64,000 nt of DNA from Flammeovirga yaeyamensis. GTDB taxonomy: Bacteria; Bacteroidota; Bacteroidia; Cytophagales; Flammeovirgaceae. How positions within the stretch are numbered: position 1 is the first letter of the stretch; each line of letters starts with the position of its first letter. Under the pieces are notes generated by a model that did no database searches, was not told the origin of the DNA, and saw nothing but the letters and a program-made list of their open reading frames with translations. A program made the translations under genes and the position numbers. Location: the NCBI RefSeq assembly GCF_018736045.1, contig NZ_CP076132.1:176001-240000 (forward strand), written 5' to 3'. This document shows positions 8,891 through 17,757 of the stretch, piece after piece.

Positions 8891-11041
8891 TTAAATCTCA
8901 AACCCTACCACAGTAATATCGTCTACTTGACCATATCTAAAGTATGAAATCCATTCTTCTAAAACTTGCTCGATCTTCTTTCCTTGATCTTGCATAGACA
9001 AGTAACTTGTATCTCTAAGTAACTCTCTAAATCGTTTTGTCATGAATTTACGTTCTTCGACACCACCAATTTGATCTGCATAGCCATCGGAGAACATGTA
9101 GAATTTATCCCCAATATTAACATCAATTACTGTAGTTTCATAAGAGAAAAGATCTTTTCTTACCAAACCACCAATCGAAAGTTTACAGCCTTTAATAATT
9201 TCTATTTCTCCATTATGGCGGACGATAACCAATGGCCTTTTGGCACCAGAATAATAAATCTTTCTTTCACGAAGGTTTACTCTACATAACGACATGTCCA
9301 TACCGTCTTTGTTCTGAGAATCGTTTTGCTTTAAAGCATTCTCAATACCTTCGTTCATGAATTTCAATACTTCAGCAGGATCAACTACTTTTCTGTGTTC
9401 GATGACATCACGAAGTAGTTCACTACCTAACATTGACATAAAACCTCCTGGAACACCATGACCGGTACAATCCACAGTAGCTAAAAAGAAGTCTTCTTTA
9501 TTTTCTAAATGATATGCCCAATAGAAATCTCCACTAACAATATCCTTAGGTCTAAATAATACAAAATGATTTCTTAGAAACTTACTCAAATATTGGTCTG
9601 TAGGCATCATTGCTTCTTGAATACGCTGAGCATAATTAATACTCTGAGTGATGTTAGTATTCTTTAATTCAATGATTTTATTTTGTTCAAATACCGTTTC
9701 CATAGTAGAATGAAGTTCCTCGTTAGTGGTTGCTAATTCAGAGTTCATTTCCTCAAGTTCTATAGTTCTATCTTTTACCTTTTGCTCTAGTTCACGGTTC
9801 TTTTGTTCAATTAGTGCCTTCTTCTCCAATTCTTTTTTCGCAACGGCTCTTCTTGCTTCATTTATTCTTTCTCCTAAACCTAAAGAGAAAAGAGATAATT
9901 CAAGAACAACACCAATTTCTGTAATATTAGCAGAGCTAAATATCCATAGATGCGTAGGTAGAATTTCTAACATCTGAAGAATAGAAACTCCCATACTCGA
10001 GATATAAAAAATGCCGGCAATGAAAAAGTATTTTCCTGCAACTGATTTTTTAGATACTCGATATGCTAAAACAATAATTGTAGTATAAGCTAAACTAGCT
10101 GCAATAAAGTTATAGACAATAGATATTGTAGTGAAGTCCAATACATACAATACAAAAGAAAGTGTAGATCCTGCCTTTTGTATGTTTAATAGGGTATTTA
10201 ACTTAGGATAATACTTATGAAGCTTAAGATAGGATTGTGCAAAAAAGACATAAAATATTAAAGCAAAAATGCCTGGAATATTTACTAATTGTTCTTGATA
10301 AGAAGCCGTAGGGAATACATTTTCTGATAAGAAACCTGATAATCCTAAACAGTAGATGGTAATAAAAATATTGTACCCTACATAAAATGCATATGTTTTA
10401 TCCTTTACAATGATTAGTAAGAACAAATTGTAAAAAGTCATGATCAACATTGCCCCTAAAAATAGGTAATGCAACATCTCTTGTGGTGCATTTATTTTTT
10501 CAAAAGATTCACTTTTATACACCGTAAATGGAAGTGCAGTAAACTGAAAATATGCTCCATTAACGTAAGTACCTTTTATAAAGACTTGTTTTTTAGAGTT
10601 AGCAGGTAGGGAAAACTTACCAAAAGAAAAACAGCCTTCCTTATACTTTTTATCAGCATTATTTTCTAATATTCCACCTTTGTAAACATCATGATCTTCC
10701 GAATTTGGTATGTAGAATTCCAAATAATCAAATTCAGAACTACCCACATACACTTCCTGAGGGTAATCCAATTCGTTTTTTATAACGAATGAAAGCCATA
10801 CAGAAAAATGATCATTAGGAATTTCTAATGAGGATATACTTAAAAATTGATCGTCCAATTGATGTCCTAAAACATCATCCATATCATATTCCTTATCAAA
10901 AGGAAGATAGGTCATTTGCTCCTCAATATTAATTGATGTAAAACTATCATCAATAATAATTTCAGGAGGTCCTGACTTTGCAAGTGAGAGATTGATAGAA
11001 ATGCCTATCAATAAAAGATGAAATAAAAACAATAGCTTCAT
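8891..11041 (-). CDS. 7TMR-DISM sensor with SpoIIE-type PP2C phosphatase output
   Basis: Membrane-anchored serine/threonine phosphatase of 716 residues. In order: signal peptide (1-21), periplasmic 7TMR-DISMED2-like sensing domain (about 40-180), seven transmembrane helices (about 188-388), a long charged coiled coil (about 392-470) and a SpoIIE PP2C domain (about 490-716). The phosphatase domain has SGDFYWAY, VDCTGHGVPGGFMSMLGSE and MFSDGYADQIGG, with the metal-binding aspartates present. The DISMED2 fold often binds carbohydrate. Such phosphatases typically dephosphorylate an STAS protein in partner switching; one STAS and one anti-sigma-type kinase lie at 57.5-58.3 kb, but no link can be shown here. 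It begins 25 bp after the FAD oxidoreductase gene. Confidence 0.88.
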   Translation of the reverse strand: MKLLFLFHLLLIGISINLSLAKSGPPEIIIDDSFTSINIEEQMTYLPFDKEYDMDDVLGHQLDDQFLSISSLEIPNDHFSVWLSFVIKNELDYPQEVYVGSSEFDYLEFYIPNSEDHDVYKGGILENNADKKYKEGCFSFGKFSLPANSKKQVFIKGTYVNGAYFQFTALPFTVYKSESFEKINAPQEMLHYLFLGAMLIMTFYNLFLLIIVKDKTYAFYVGYNIFITIYCLGLSGFLSENVFPTASYQEQLVNIPGIFALIFYVFFAQSYLKLHKYYPKLNTLLNIQKAGSTLSFVLYVLDFTTISIVYNFIAASLAYTTIIVLAYRVSKKSVAGKYFFIAGIFYISSMGVSILQMLEILPTHLWIFSSANITEIGVVLELSLFSLGLGERINEARRAVAKKELEKKALIEQKNRELEQKVKDRTIELEEMNSELATTNEELHSTMETVFEQNKIIELKNTNITQSINYAQRIQEAMMPTDQYLSKFLRNHFVLFRPKDIVSGDFYWAYHLENKEDFFLATVDCTGHGVPGGFMSMLGSELLRDVIEHRKVVDPAEVLKFMNEGIENALKQNDSQNKDGMDMSLCRVNLRERKIYYSGAKRPLVIVRHNGEIEIIKGCKLSIGGLVRKDLFSYETTVIDVNIGDKFYMFSDGYADQIGGVEERKFMTKRFRELLRDTSYLSMQDQGKKIEQVLEEWISYFRYGQVDDITVVGFEI

Positions 11042-11066
11042 AGTTGGTCGTGCTGTAGTCTAAAAA

Positions 11067-13298
11067 TTAATCTATTTCTAATTCCTTTTCCAAGGATCGA
11101 ATAGTCCAATTGTCTGTAATGATTTCGATGTTGTCAGGTTGATCAGAAAGTGCCTTGGCCGTTAATAAGCCCGAAATCACAGCTCCTTCTACAAATCCGG
11201 CGTTCATGCCGTTCTGTATCCAATCTCCGGTAACATATAAGTTACTGAACCCTGTTTGGTTGGTCTTTAATCTGTATTTAGAACTATCTACTACAGATAA
11301 GACATATCTTTCGGAAGGATCAATATTCACTCTAGTGTAAATTGAGCTAATACGTTCTTCACCTTTTCCATTTTGAAGATCCACTAAAGCGTCCCAATCA
11401 AATTCTCCTTTTTCATTGTAGAGGTTAGGAATTAAGTGCTGTAGGTATTTATCAATATATTCCTTCAGGTTCTCCTTCACTCTTTCTTGCTCTTTTTCTG
11501 GAAAATCATGAACATTAAAAGGGGGGATATATTCAGCATCTTGGAAAACACCACAAGAATAAGCCACATATTTAGGATCGTACTCTTTTGGCCAATCTTC
11601 TTTATCAAGAACTTGATTCATGGCACAGAATGTATCTACAGGTTCTACATAAGTTGATTGTAACTTGTCCTCTTCAATACCCAATCCTTTGGCGTCCTTA
11701 TTGAACCAATATTGATACGCCTGCGTTTGAACAGTTCTCATTTTCTGAAGCATAGTATACCAATCATCATTGGCATCAATTAATTCAGAAGCAACATGTG
11801 GAATAGTAGCTAACGAGAATCCAAAAATTACTTCATCAAAATCTTCGTCTTTATTTAAGATGATCGTATCTCGATCTTCCCAATCCGTCCAACTCGATTC
11901 TAAATTGATATTTCTATCCTGTAATTCTTTTGCTTCCTTATCATCAATTTGATCATACATTGGACGAGAAGGCCAACAATCCAATCCTTTTACATTTACT
12001 AAAGGATTATAGTTATCTTCTTTTAACGTGACTTGTTTACCGATAACCACCTTATCAATTGCCGAATTGTCTTCTGTTAATGTAATGTCTCTTACCGCAT
12101 GGAAGAACTTAAACATATCGGGTTTCTTACGCACTAGGTCTTCGTAAATTGGACCAAATATCGTGTCTCCCATACCAGCATCCATTCTCCAAACAATATT
12201 TTCTTTACATGTAAAACCAAGTCTTAAGAAAATATTTAGAATGGTACCTGCTTCTACATTTGGTGTATGAGGATTGCCTTTTAAGAAAGCGAAAGGGCCA
12301 TCGTACATCGCTCGAACGATTGGAGAACCCACAGTGTGTTCTTCCGATGCTCCATGTTTCTGTAACCAATCGCCATAATCAATATCGTTGATTACTTCAA
12401 AATCAAAATGAAGTTTACCATCTTGAACTGTCAGCACTTTATCTTTTAGCATACCAGTGAAAAGGGTAGTACCAAAATCAACAGCGAGCCAAGCTCTTCT
12501 AGCAGTATCATTTTCCTCAACTAGATCACCCAAAAGGTCCCAAATCCAGTTTTTAATTTTTCTCCAACTTTCTAGAACATCACTAACATCCTCATCGTTT
12601 TTCAGCTTCTCGGTCATTCTTTTAACGACTTTACTGAAAAGCGGCTGAATCCTAGCAATGATCTCATCGTCTAGAGCGTCCAATTCTTCTTCTAAGTGAT
12701 GGAAGAAACGGTCTTTGATTTTTTGAACCTCAGCATCTGATTTTCCACCAAATAATTTGATAAAGAAATCAACAATCTTCTGAAGCCAACTTTTATTTTT
12801 GATGTGCGATAAATGATCTTCCAACCAACCCACAATGTGGTGAATGATAAAATCAGAAACCGCTTCTAAAATTTCTTCTACTGATGGAAGTTGCCCATCG
12901 CCCACTTTACCCGGTAAGGCAGGGAAGGGTACTTTCCAGTCTACCCATTTATTATTTACATTCTCTGTGAAAATGAAATAGTCTTGTTTTGAAAAAGCTT
13001 TTTCGAAAGTAGACATTGGAGCATCTTTCGGACGATCAAGATTTTTATAAACATCTTTGATCATTTTGAAAGCATTCTCATAGAATCCCATCCATAGATG
13101 TAGACCGTGTTCTTCGATTCTGTAACCAATTTCAGGATTTACACCACTTGCTCCTTTACCTCCAATTCTCCATCCTAATTGATAAACAGTAATGTCGTAT
13201 TTTTCTTCCCAGTTCGGTTCTTGCATCAGTGTGTACACTGATGTCATAGCACTTAAGCCTCCACCGAGTACTGCAATTCTTCTTGGTTTGCTTCCCAT
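11067..13298 (-). CDS. Large FAD/NAD(P)-binding oxidoreductase, amine-oxidase/desaturase superfamily
   Basis: Flavoprotein of 743 residues, much longer than typical phytoene desaturases (about 500). The N-terminus has the dinucleotide motif RIAVLGGGLSAMTSVY (8-23) and the downstream GWRIGGKGAS, then EHGLHLWMGFYENAF, a pattern of the carotenoid desaturase/hydroxysqualene-dehydroxylase clan. A helical insertion rich in charged residues spans roughly 130-260. The C-terminal FAD-closing motif is YVTGDWIQNGMNAGFVEGAVISG. The start codon lies within the preceding membrane-protein gene (46-bp overlap), implying translational coupling. The start is fixed because the FAD motif begins only eight residues in. 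Substrate unknown; an oxidation or isomerisation of an isoprenoid is a plausible inference. Confidence 0.8.
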   Translation of the reverse strand: MGSKPRRIAVLGGGLSAMTSVYTLMQEPNWEEKYDITVYQLGWRIGGKGASGVNPEIGYRIEEHGLHLWMGFYENAFKMIKDVYKNLDRPKDAPMSTFEKAFSKQDYFIFTENVNNKWVDWKVPFPALPGKVGDGQLPSVEEILEAVSDFIIHHIVGWLEDHLSHIKNKSWLQKIVDFFIKLFGGKSDAEVQKIKDRFFHHLEEELDALDDEIIARIQPLFSKVVKRMTEKLKNDEDVSDVLESWRKIKNWIWDLLGDLVEENDTARRAWLAVDFGTTLFTGMLKDKVLTVQDGKLHFDFEVINDIDYGDWLQKHGASEEHTVGSPIVRAMYDGPFAFLKGNPHTPNVEAGTILNIFLRLGFTCKENIVWRMDAGMGDTIFGPIYEDLVRKKPDMFKFFHAVRDITLTEDNSAIDKVVIGKQVTLKEDNYNPLVNVKGLDCWPSRPMYDQIDDKEAKELQDRNINLESSWTDWEDRDTIILNKDEDFDEVIFGFSLATIPHVASELIDANDDWYTMLQKMRTVQTQAYQYWFNKDAKGLGIEEDKLQSTYVEPVDTFCAMNQVLDKEDWPKEYDPKYVAYSCGVFQDAEYIPPFNVHDFPEKEQERVKENLKEYIDKYLQHLIPNLYNEKGEFDWDALVDLQNGKGEERISSIYTRVNIDPSERYVLSVVDSSKYRLKTNQTGFSNLYVTGDWIQNGMNAGFVEGAVISGLLTAKALSDQPDNIEIITDNWTIRSLEKELEID

Positions 13299-13993
13299 GA
13301 TTCTTCTTCTTTAACTGGTTTATATTGTTTGAATAGCACGATGTAGATCACATCGATTACGAAAGAAATAACTCCTAAATTGATTAAGAAAAGAGATTCT
13401 GGCCATTTAAATATCGACCCTAAAGTGATCACACCCGTACCGATACATTTTAGAATAGCCACTTTAAAGGATAAACCTTTACCTCTCATATTAGCATTAA
13501 AAACTAATTGATAGATATAGAGACCTGACATGATTACATTAATCATTAAAGCAGATGTTACTCCTAAAGGATTGTCATCACCTACTTTTCCAAAAGTGTA
13601 AACTGTAAAGAACCAGAAAATAAGTGCAATGATATACGTATATCTAAACCTCTTCTTTAAAACAGGAAGTGGCAATTGTTTATATCCATAAACAAGAATA
13701 GTAACGTTGATGAACACATCAAGAAAGAACCAAAAACGAACACCAATAATAAATGGCATACCTAATTCGGGTTCAAACATGAATCCCCAAATAAATTCCC
13801 AGACCCAATTGCCAGGACCAACCATTAATGGCATTTCATTGATTTTATACTTTCTTACACCTTTTATAATCAAGATGTATGCTGCAAACCAGCTAAGAAA
13901 ACCAATAAAAAATAAAATGAGTTCGAATTGTGTGTACCCCAAAACGTTTACAGCATGGTGGTACCAGTCCGACATATAGTTAAAAAAATTCAT
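13253..13993 (-). CDS. Seven-helix membrane protein resembling Pyr4/PaxB transmembrane terpene cyclases
   Basis: Integral membrane protein of 246 residues with seven predicted helices (about 22-45, 56-75, 79-103, 118-134, 144-165, 176-194, 200-221). Helix two carries GPGNWVWEFIWGFMF with E66 after a Trp, and the last helix carries FVIDVIYIVLF with D214. From memory, fungal Pyr4-type cyclases are about 242 residues, have seven helices, and need Glu63 in a W-E motif and Asp218 in the last helix. The match in size, topology and both acids is good, but this is motif reading, not an alignment. The gene overlaps the FAD oxidoreductase start by 46 bp. If correct, it protonates and cyclises a prenylated or epoxidised substrate in the membrane. 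Confidence 0.6.
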   Translation of the reverse strand: MNFFNYMSDWYHHAVNVLGYTQFELILFFIGFLSWFAAYILIIKGVRKYKINEMPLMVGPGNWVWEFIWGFMFEPELGMPFIIGVRFWFFLDVFINVTILVYGYKQLPLPVLKKRFRYTYIIALIFWFFTVYTFGKVGDDNPLGVTSALMINVIMSGLYIYQLVFNANMRGKGLSFKVAILKCIGTGVITLGSIFKWPESLFLINLGVISFVIDVIYIVLFKQYKPVKEEESWEANQEELQYSVEA

Positions 13994-14029
13994 AGCAACG
14001 AGAGCCCTAATTCTTGTAGTAAGTTAATA

Positions 14030-14041
14030 GTTGAGAAAATG
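14030..14041 (-). promoter_or_regulatory. 12-bp element upstream of the membrane-protein gene (copy 1)
   Basis: Read on the minus strand this is CATTTTCTCAAC, 36 bp upstream of the ATG at 13993. The identical 12-mer stands in sense orientation upstream of the divergent gene at 14255. It may be a shared activator site, promoter part or leader signal. Confidence 0.45.
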
Positions 14042-14228
14042 TTCATTAAAAAATGAGTGTTCCGAAATATAAAGAATAAATCGTATTGAAATTATAATTT
14101 TCGCATTTAATATGTATTCCATTATAAAATAAGTAGTGTTTTAAGGTGGATATCAAACCATTATCAGAATAATCGTTTATTATTGTAACTACATATATTT
14201 TTTATTTTTAGTGATAACTATTTTTCAT

Positions 14229-14240
14229 CATTTTCTCAAC
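14229..14240 (+). promoter_or_regulatory. 12-bp element upstream of the ADC-fold gene (copy 2)
   Basis: CATTTTCTCAAC lies 14 bp upstream of the ATG at 14255, the same sequence and sense as copy 1 on the opposite strand. A perfect 12-bp inverted repeat in a 261-bp divergent spacer is unlikely by chance and suggests common control. Confidence 0.45.
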
Positions 14241-14254
14241 AGTCTACTAATACT

Positions 14255-15037
14255 ATGAAAAGAGCCAGTTTATGGGGAGAGTGCGATGCTATACTTGCCG
14301 CTACTTCTTACCCTAAATCCGAAGTGACTAAACTTATTCCAAAAGAAATAGGTTTAAGCGAACAAACACTTACTCCAGAAGGAGAACACCCTATAGTTTT
14401 TATGTTCAATACTCAGAAGATCCATATTTTCTTCTCCTTCTTTACCATGAGGTATTACGAAATGATTCCTCTTGTACCCTATGTACATTTTAAGAACAAC
14501 CCAACGGTCAATTATCAAATGTCGCCAATCTTATATGTGAACAGCTTTTTAATTGTTTTGGGTGGACAACTGATGTGGCATATCAACAAAGTGTTAGGGA
14601 AGTTTAAAGTTCCATTACCGATATCAGATTTTCCTAAAGTAAAACACTATAGCGAAAAGGTATTTAGAAAACATATTGAGGCAATAGAGATGAATGCTGA
14701 AGCGGATGGAGATACAGGAGTGATATCAGATTTTCCAAACGCAGAAAAGTTAAGCGAATTATGGCATACCAATGCTATTGTAAATAATGATACTACTTTT
14801 TGGACTGCTCAATATCAAGTGACAGATAAAGAGGTACAGCCTGCTAAAGTAGCTATAGATTTAAAAGATATCGATGGATTACCTTCAGAAAAGATGGAAA
14901 TACCGTCTATAAAGAATACTATTTTAGGAGGATTAAGGTTAAAATTCGATTGGAAATTATGGTGGCCTAAAAAATACAATGCTACTTATTCAGCACCGAA
15001 AGAAGAAATTGTATCCGAAGAAGTACTAGTAGATTAA
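14255..15037 (+). CDS. Acetoacetate-decarboxylase-fold protein
   Basis: Cytoplasmic protein of 260 residues that resembles the acetoacetate decarboxylase superfamily. Visible family-like parts are MRYYEMIPLVPYVHF (about 65-79), the strand SPILYVNSFLIVLGGQ (about 90-105), and HINKVLGKFKVPLPI (about 109-123), whose lysines (K112, K116, K118) include the likely Schiff-base residue. The C-terminal part, LKFDWKLWWPKKY, is unlike the classic enzyme. Known members do decarboxylation, aldol or dehydration chemistry through a Schiff base. The gene is divergent from the membrane cyclase-like and FAD oxidoreductase genes and shares a 12-bp upstream element with them. The family call is moderate; the function is open. 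Confidence 0.6.
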   Translation: MKRASLWGECDAILAATSYPKSEVTKLIPKEIGLSEQTLTPEGEHPIVFMFNTQKIHIFFSFFTMRYYEMIPLVPYVHFKNNPTVNYQMSPILYVNSFLIVLGGQLMWHINKVLGKFKVPLPISDFPKVKHYSEKVFRKHIEAIEMNAEADGDTGVISDFPNAEKLSELWHTNAIVNNDTTFWTAQYQVTDKEVQPAKVAIDLKDIDGLPSEKMEIPSIKNTILGGLRLKFDWKLWWPKKYNATYSAPKEEIVSEEVLVD

Positions 15038-15084
15038 TATCAAGAATATCCTCACTTTTGAAAAGTGAACATCTTCATTTAATC

Positions 15085-15128
15085 AAAAAAAAGAGTGAAA
15101 AGCAGGCCTAACCTCGCTTTTCACTCTT
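15085..15128 (-). terminator. Terminator between convergent genes
   Basis: A perfect 13-bp stem, AAGAGTGAAAAGC (15091-15103) with its complement at 15116-15128, is preceded on the plus strand by eight A (15085-15092). The minus-strand transcript of the aminopeptidase gene therefore ends in a T run. It may also stop the plus-strand ADC-fold transcript. Confidence 0.85.
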
Positions 15129-15155
15129 CCCTATTCACTCTTCACTCTTCACTTA
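15121..15155. repeat. Heptamer repeat array, five units
   Basis: Five consecutive 7-mers in strict phase: TCACTCT, TCCCTAT, TCACTCT, TCACTCT, TCACTTA. The array starts inside the terminator stem and ends one base before the aminopeptidase stop codon. The same 7-base period occurs in several other intergenic regions of the window. Confidence 0.8.
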
Positions 15156-15156
15156 T

Positions 15157-17757
15157 TTAGTATCCTTGTTGAGAAAGCTCTTCAATCACTTCTTTATTGG
15201 TTTCGTTTTCCAACGCTTTACCCACTTTCTGACTGATTCCTTCTACTTCCATTAAAGGACTGACTGCTTGATAAGCGGCAATCTTAGTGCTTTTACTACT
15301 TCCTTTATTCGTAGCATATTTAAGGATAATATCAGCAGCTTTCATTTTCTCTTCATCTGTCTTGAGTTTGATCACATAGCCGGTCATCGAACGGAACATA
15401 TACTGTCTGTATTGATCGTTCATTTCAGCTAATTTTTTATCAAACCAATCAAGCTTTTCAGGTACTTCCAAATCAGTATAAATGATGGAAAGAACGAAAA
15501 CTAGGTTAGGGTTCTTCGCATCTTCATACTCTTTAGCTTTGGCTAAAATGCTAGGGCCTTCAATGCTTGCCGAGTGATAAAGTGATGTCGCAATTACTTC
15601 ATAAGAACTATCGTTAAGGGCAATTTTTGCCGTTTTGATAAACTCATTATCCACCGTACTTAATGTATTAATAGCATTGGCTCTAACTGACGATTTTTTG
15701 TCTTTAATCGCCATCGTTCTAATCTCTTTTACAACTTCTGTAAGATCGCCTGTACCTTGGTAGTCATTAAATACATCAACGGCATGTTCTCTTATTCCCC
15801 AGAAGTCATCAGATAAATAAGGTTTGATATCTGCAATGATCGAAGGATCAGCAGTGATCGACTCACCTAATTTATCAATTGCTTCCACTCTATGCATTAC
15901 TTGTTCAGCATATTTAGCTTGAACTTTATAAGCATTGGCTGTTTTTGAATGGTTGAACACACCTGGAATAATATGGTCAGGATCGAAAATAACAACTGCA
16001 GGGGCAGTATCGAAAGAGAATTGGAAAGTCTCTACATCTTTACTAACAGTGATGTTTCTGATTTCCTTTTTACCATCTTCCCAAATGAAGCTGACTTTCG
16101 TTGGAATCGTATAGATTGGAGTATATTTTGGATCTTGTTCCTGTCTAACAATCAGTTTTACAGTTCCGTTAGCAAAAGAGTCTTTGATAAAGAACGTTGG
16201 GTGACCAGCATTCATAAACCATTGGTTGAAGAACCAATTCAAATCTTGACCCGTTACTTCTTCGAATGCTAATCTAAGGTGTGCGAATTCAGCAGGTTTA
16301 AAAGCGTTATTTTTAAGATATAATGAAGCACCTTCAAAGAATGCATCATCACCAATAGTATGTCTTAGTAAATTAAGAATGTAACCACCTTTGGCGTAAG
16401 AGTGACTATCGAACATGTCTTCTTTGTTCTGATAGTAGTATCTAATTAACGGTTCTTGTTTAGATTCTGATTCATATAAATAGCTTTCTAATTCAGATTG
16501 AATGTTGTAGTCAGCCTCGTCTTTTCCTTGTTTGTACTCTCTCCAAAGGTACTCACTGTAATTGGCCCATGATTCGTTTAGTGGCAGGTTAGCCCATGAT
16601 TCTGTAGTGACAAGATCACCAAACCAATGGTGGAAAAGTTCGTGAGCAATAATAAAGTCCCAATCCTGATCTAGTTTTTCTCTATCAGTTACCTGAACCG
16701 ATTCCATAAAAGTAGAAGCAGATGTATTTTCCATTGCACCACTTACGAAATCTCGGATAATAATTTGAGAGTATTTATCCCATGGGAAAGGATAATCGAA
16801 ACGTTTAGAAAAATATTCCATCATCTCAGGAGTGTTACCAAAGATGGTACGTGCATATTTTTCATATTCCGGTTCAACATAATAGCTCACTTCTTTACCT
16901 CTCCATTCGTCTTTAACAATGGCAAAATCACCCACGGCCATCATCGTTAAATAAACAGAGTGAGGTAATTCTTGTCTCCAATGATCTGTTCTAGTTCCAT
17001 CAGCATTTTTTTGCTGACTAACCAGTTTACCATTTGAAAGCGATACATACTTGTCTTGAACAGTCATGTAAATATCCTGTTTCATCTTTACATTTGGATG
17101 ATCGAACATTGGGAACCAACAAGAGTTCGCAGAAGTTTCTCCTTGCGTCCAAATTTGTTGAGGCTTACCAATTTCATCACCATGTGGGTTGATGAAGTAT
17201 AGACCTTTGTCTTCTGTTATGGCCTCCGAACCAGAAGTCTCTCTTTCGTTAGGCTTTGCAGTATATTTGATATGGATATAGAAGATATCGTCTTTAGTAT
17301 ATTCTTTATCCAAAGCGATATGAATTTGAAGACTATCATATGAATAGTCTAAATCACCTAAACTTTTAGATTTTTGATCTACCAACTCCACCTTATGTAG
17401 GTCGAAGTTTTTAGCATCAAGAATTACATCTTTTTGAGAATAAAAATAAGGTTGTAAAGTAAGTACTGCATCTCCGTTAAGTCGTTGTTTTTCCCAATCG
17501 AAACTTACTTTTAATTGAGTGTGTAATAACCTAAAATCTTGATTGTACGCAGCATTATAAAGTCCTTTTTTAGCTACCCAAACTGGTTCTGTTGGTGTTT
17601 CCTCCACTTCCTCTATAGCTTCAGGAGGAGTGTCCACTAAATTAGGGTTTACTTCTGTTTGGTCTTGTTGGGCAACACTTTGTGTAGTTTTACACGATTG
17701 CATGAGGGCAGCTGAACTAAATAGCATTAGGATGGCCCTTTTTATATTTATTATCAT
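15157..17757 (-). CDS. M1 family zinc aminopeptidase, lipoprotein
   Basis: Membrane-anchored metallopeptidase of 866 residues that removes N-terminal amino acids from peptides. The signal peptide ends in the lipobox MQSC (near residue 22). The catalytic domain has the exopeptidase motif SGAMENTSAS and the zinc site AHELFHHWFGD with the downstream Glu in LNESWANYSEY. The C-terminal third (about 600-866) is helical with HEAT-like units, for example VRANAINTLSTVDNEFIKTA. The length fits periplasmic or outer-membrane M1 enzymes of Bacteroidota. It is a single-gene unit, with a terminator and a heptamer array directly after the stop codon. Function is secure; its location is inferred from the lipobox. 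Confidence 0.92.
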   Translation of the reverse strand: MIINIKRAILMLFSSAALMQSCKTTQSVAQQDQTEVNPNLVDTPPEAIEEVEETPTEPVWVAKKGLYNAAYNQDFRLLHTQLKVSFDWEKQRLNGDAVLTLQPYFYSQKDVILDAKNFDLHKVELVDQKSKSLGDLDYSYDSLQIHIALDKEYTKDDIFYIHIKYTAKPNERETSGSEAITEDKGLYFINPHGDEIGKPQQIWTQGETSANSCWFPMFDHPNVKMKQDIYMTVQDKYVSLSNGKLVSQQKNADGTRTDHWRQELPHSVYLTMMAVGDFAIVKDEWRGKEVSYYVEPEYEKYARTIFGNTPEMMEYFSKRFDYPFPWDKYSQIIIRDFVSGAMENTSASTFMESVQVTDREKLDQDWDFIIAHELFHHWFGDLVTTESWANLPLNESWANYSEYLWREYKQGKDEADYNIQSELESYLYESESKQEPLIRYYYQNKEDMFDSHSYAKGGYILNLLRHTIGDDAFFEGASLYLKNNAFKPAEFAHLRLAFEEVTGQDLNWFFNQWFMNAGHPTFFIKDSFANGTVKLIVRQEQDPKYTPIYTIPTKVSFIWEDGKKEIRNITVSKDVETFQFSFDTAPAVVIFDPDHIIPGVFNHSKTANAYKVQAKYAEQVMHRVEAIDKLGESITADPSIIADIKPYLSDDFWGIREHAVDVFNDYQGTGDLTEVVKEIRTMAIKDKKSSVRANAINTLSTVDNEFIKTAKIALNDSSYEVIATSLYHSASIEGPSILAKAKEYEDAKNPNLVFVLSIIYTDLEVPEKLDWFDKKLAEMNDQYRQYMFRSMTGYVIKLKTDEEKMKAADIILKYATNKGSSKSTKIAAYQAVSPLMEVEGISQKVGKALENETNKEVIEELSQQGY

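Noticed and set aside
15121-15155. CRISPR array
   Set aside because: The repeats are only 7 bp, have no spacers, and no cas gene is present.
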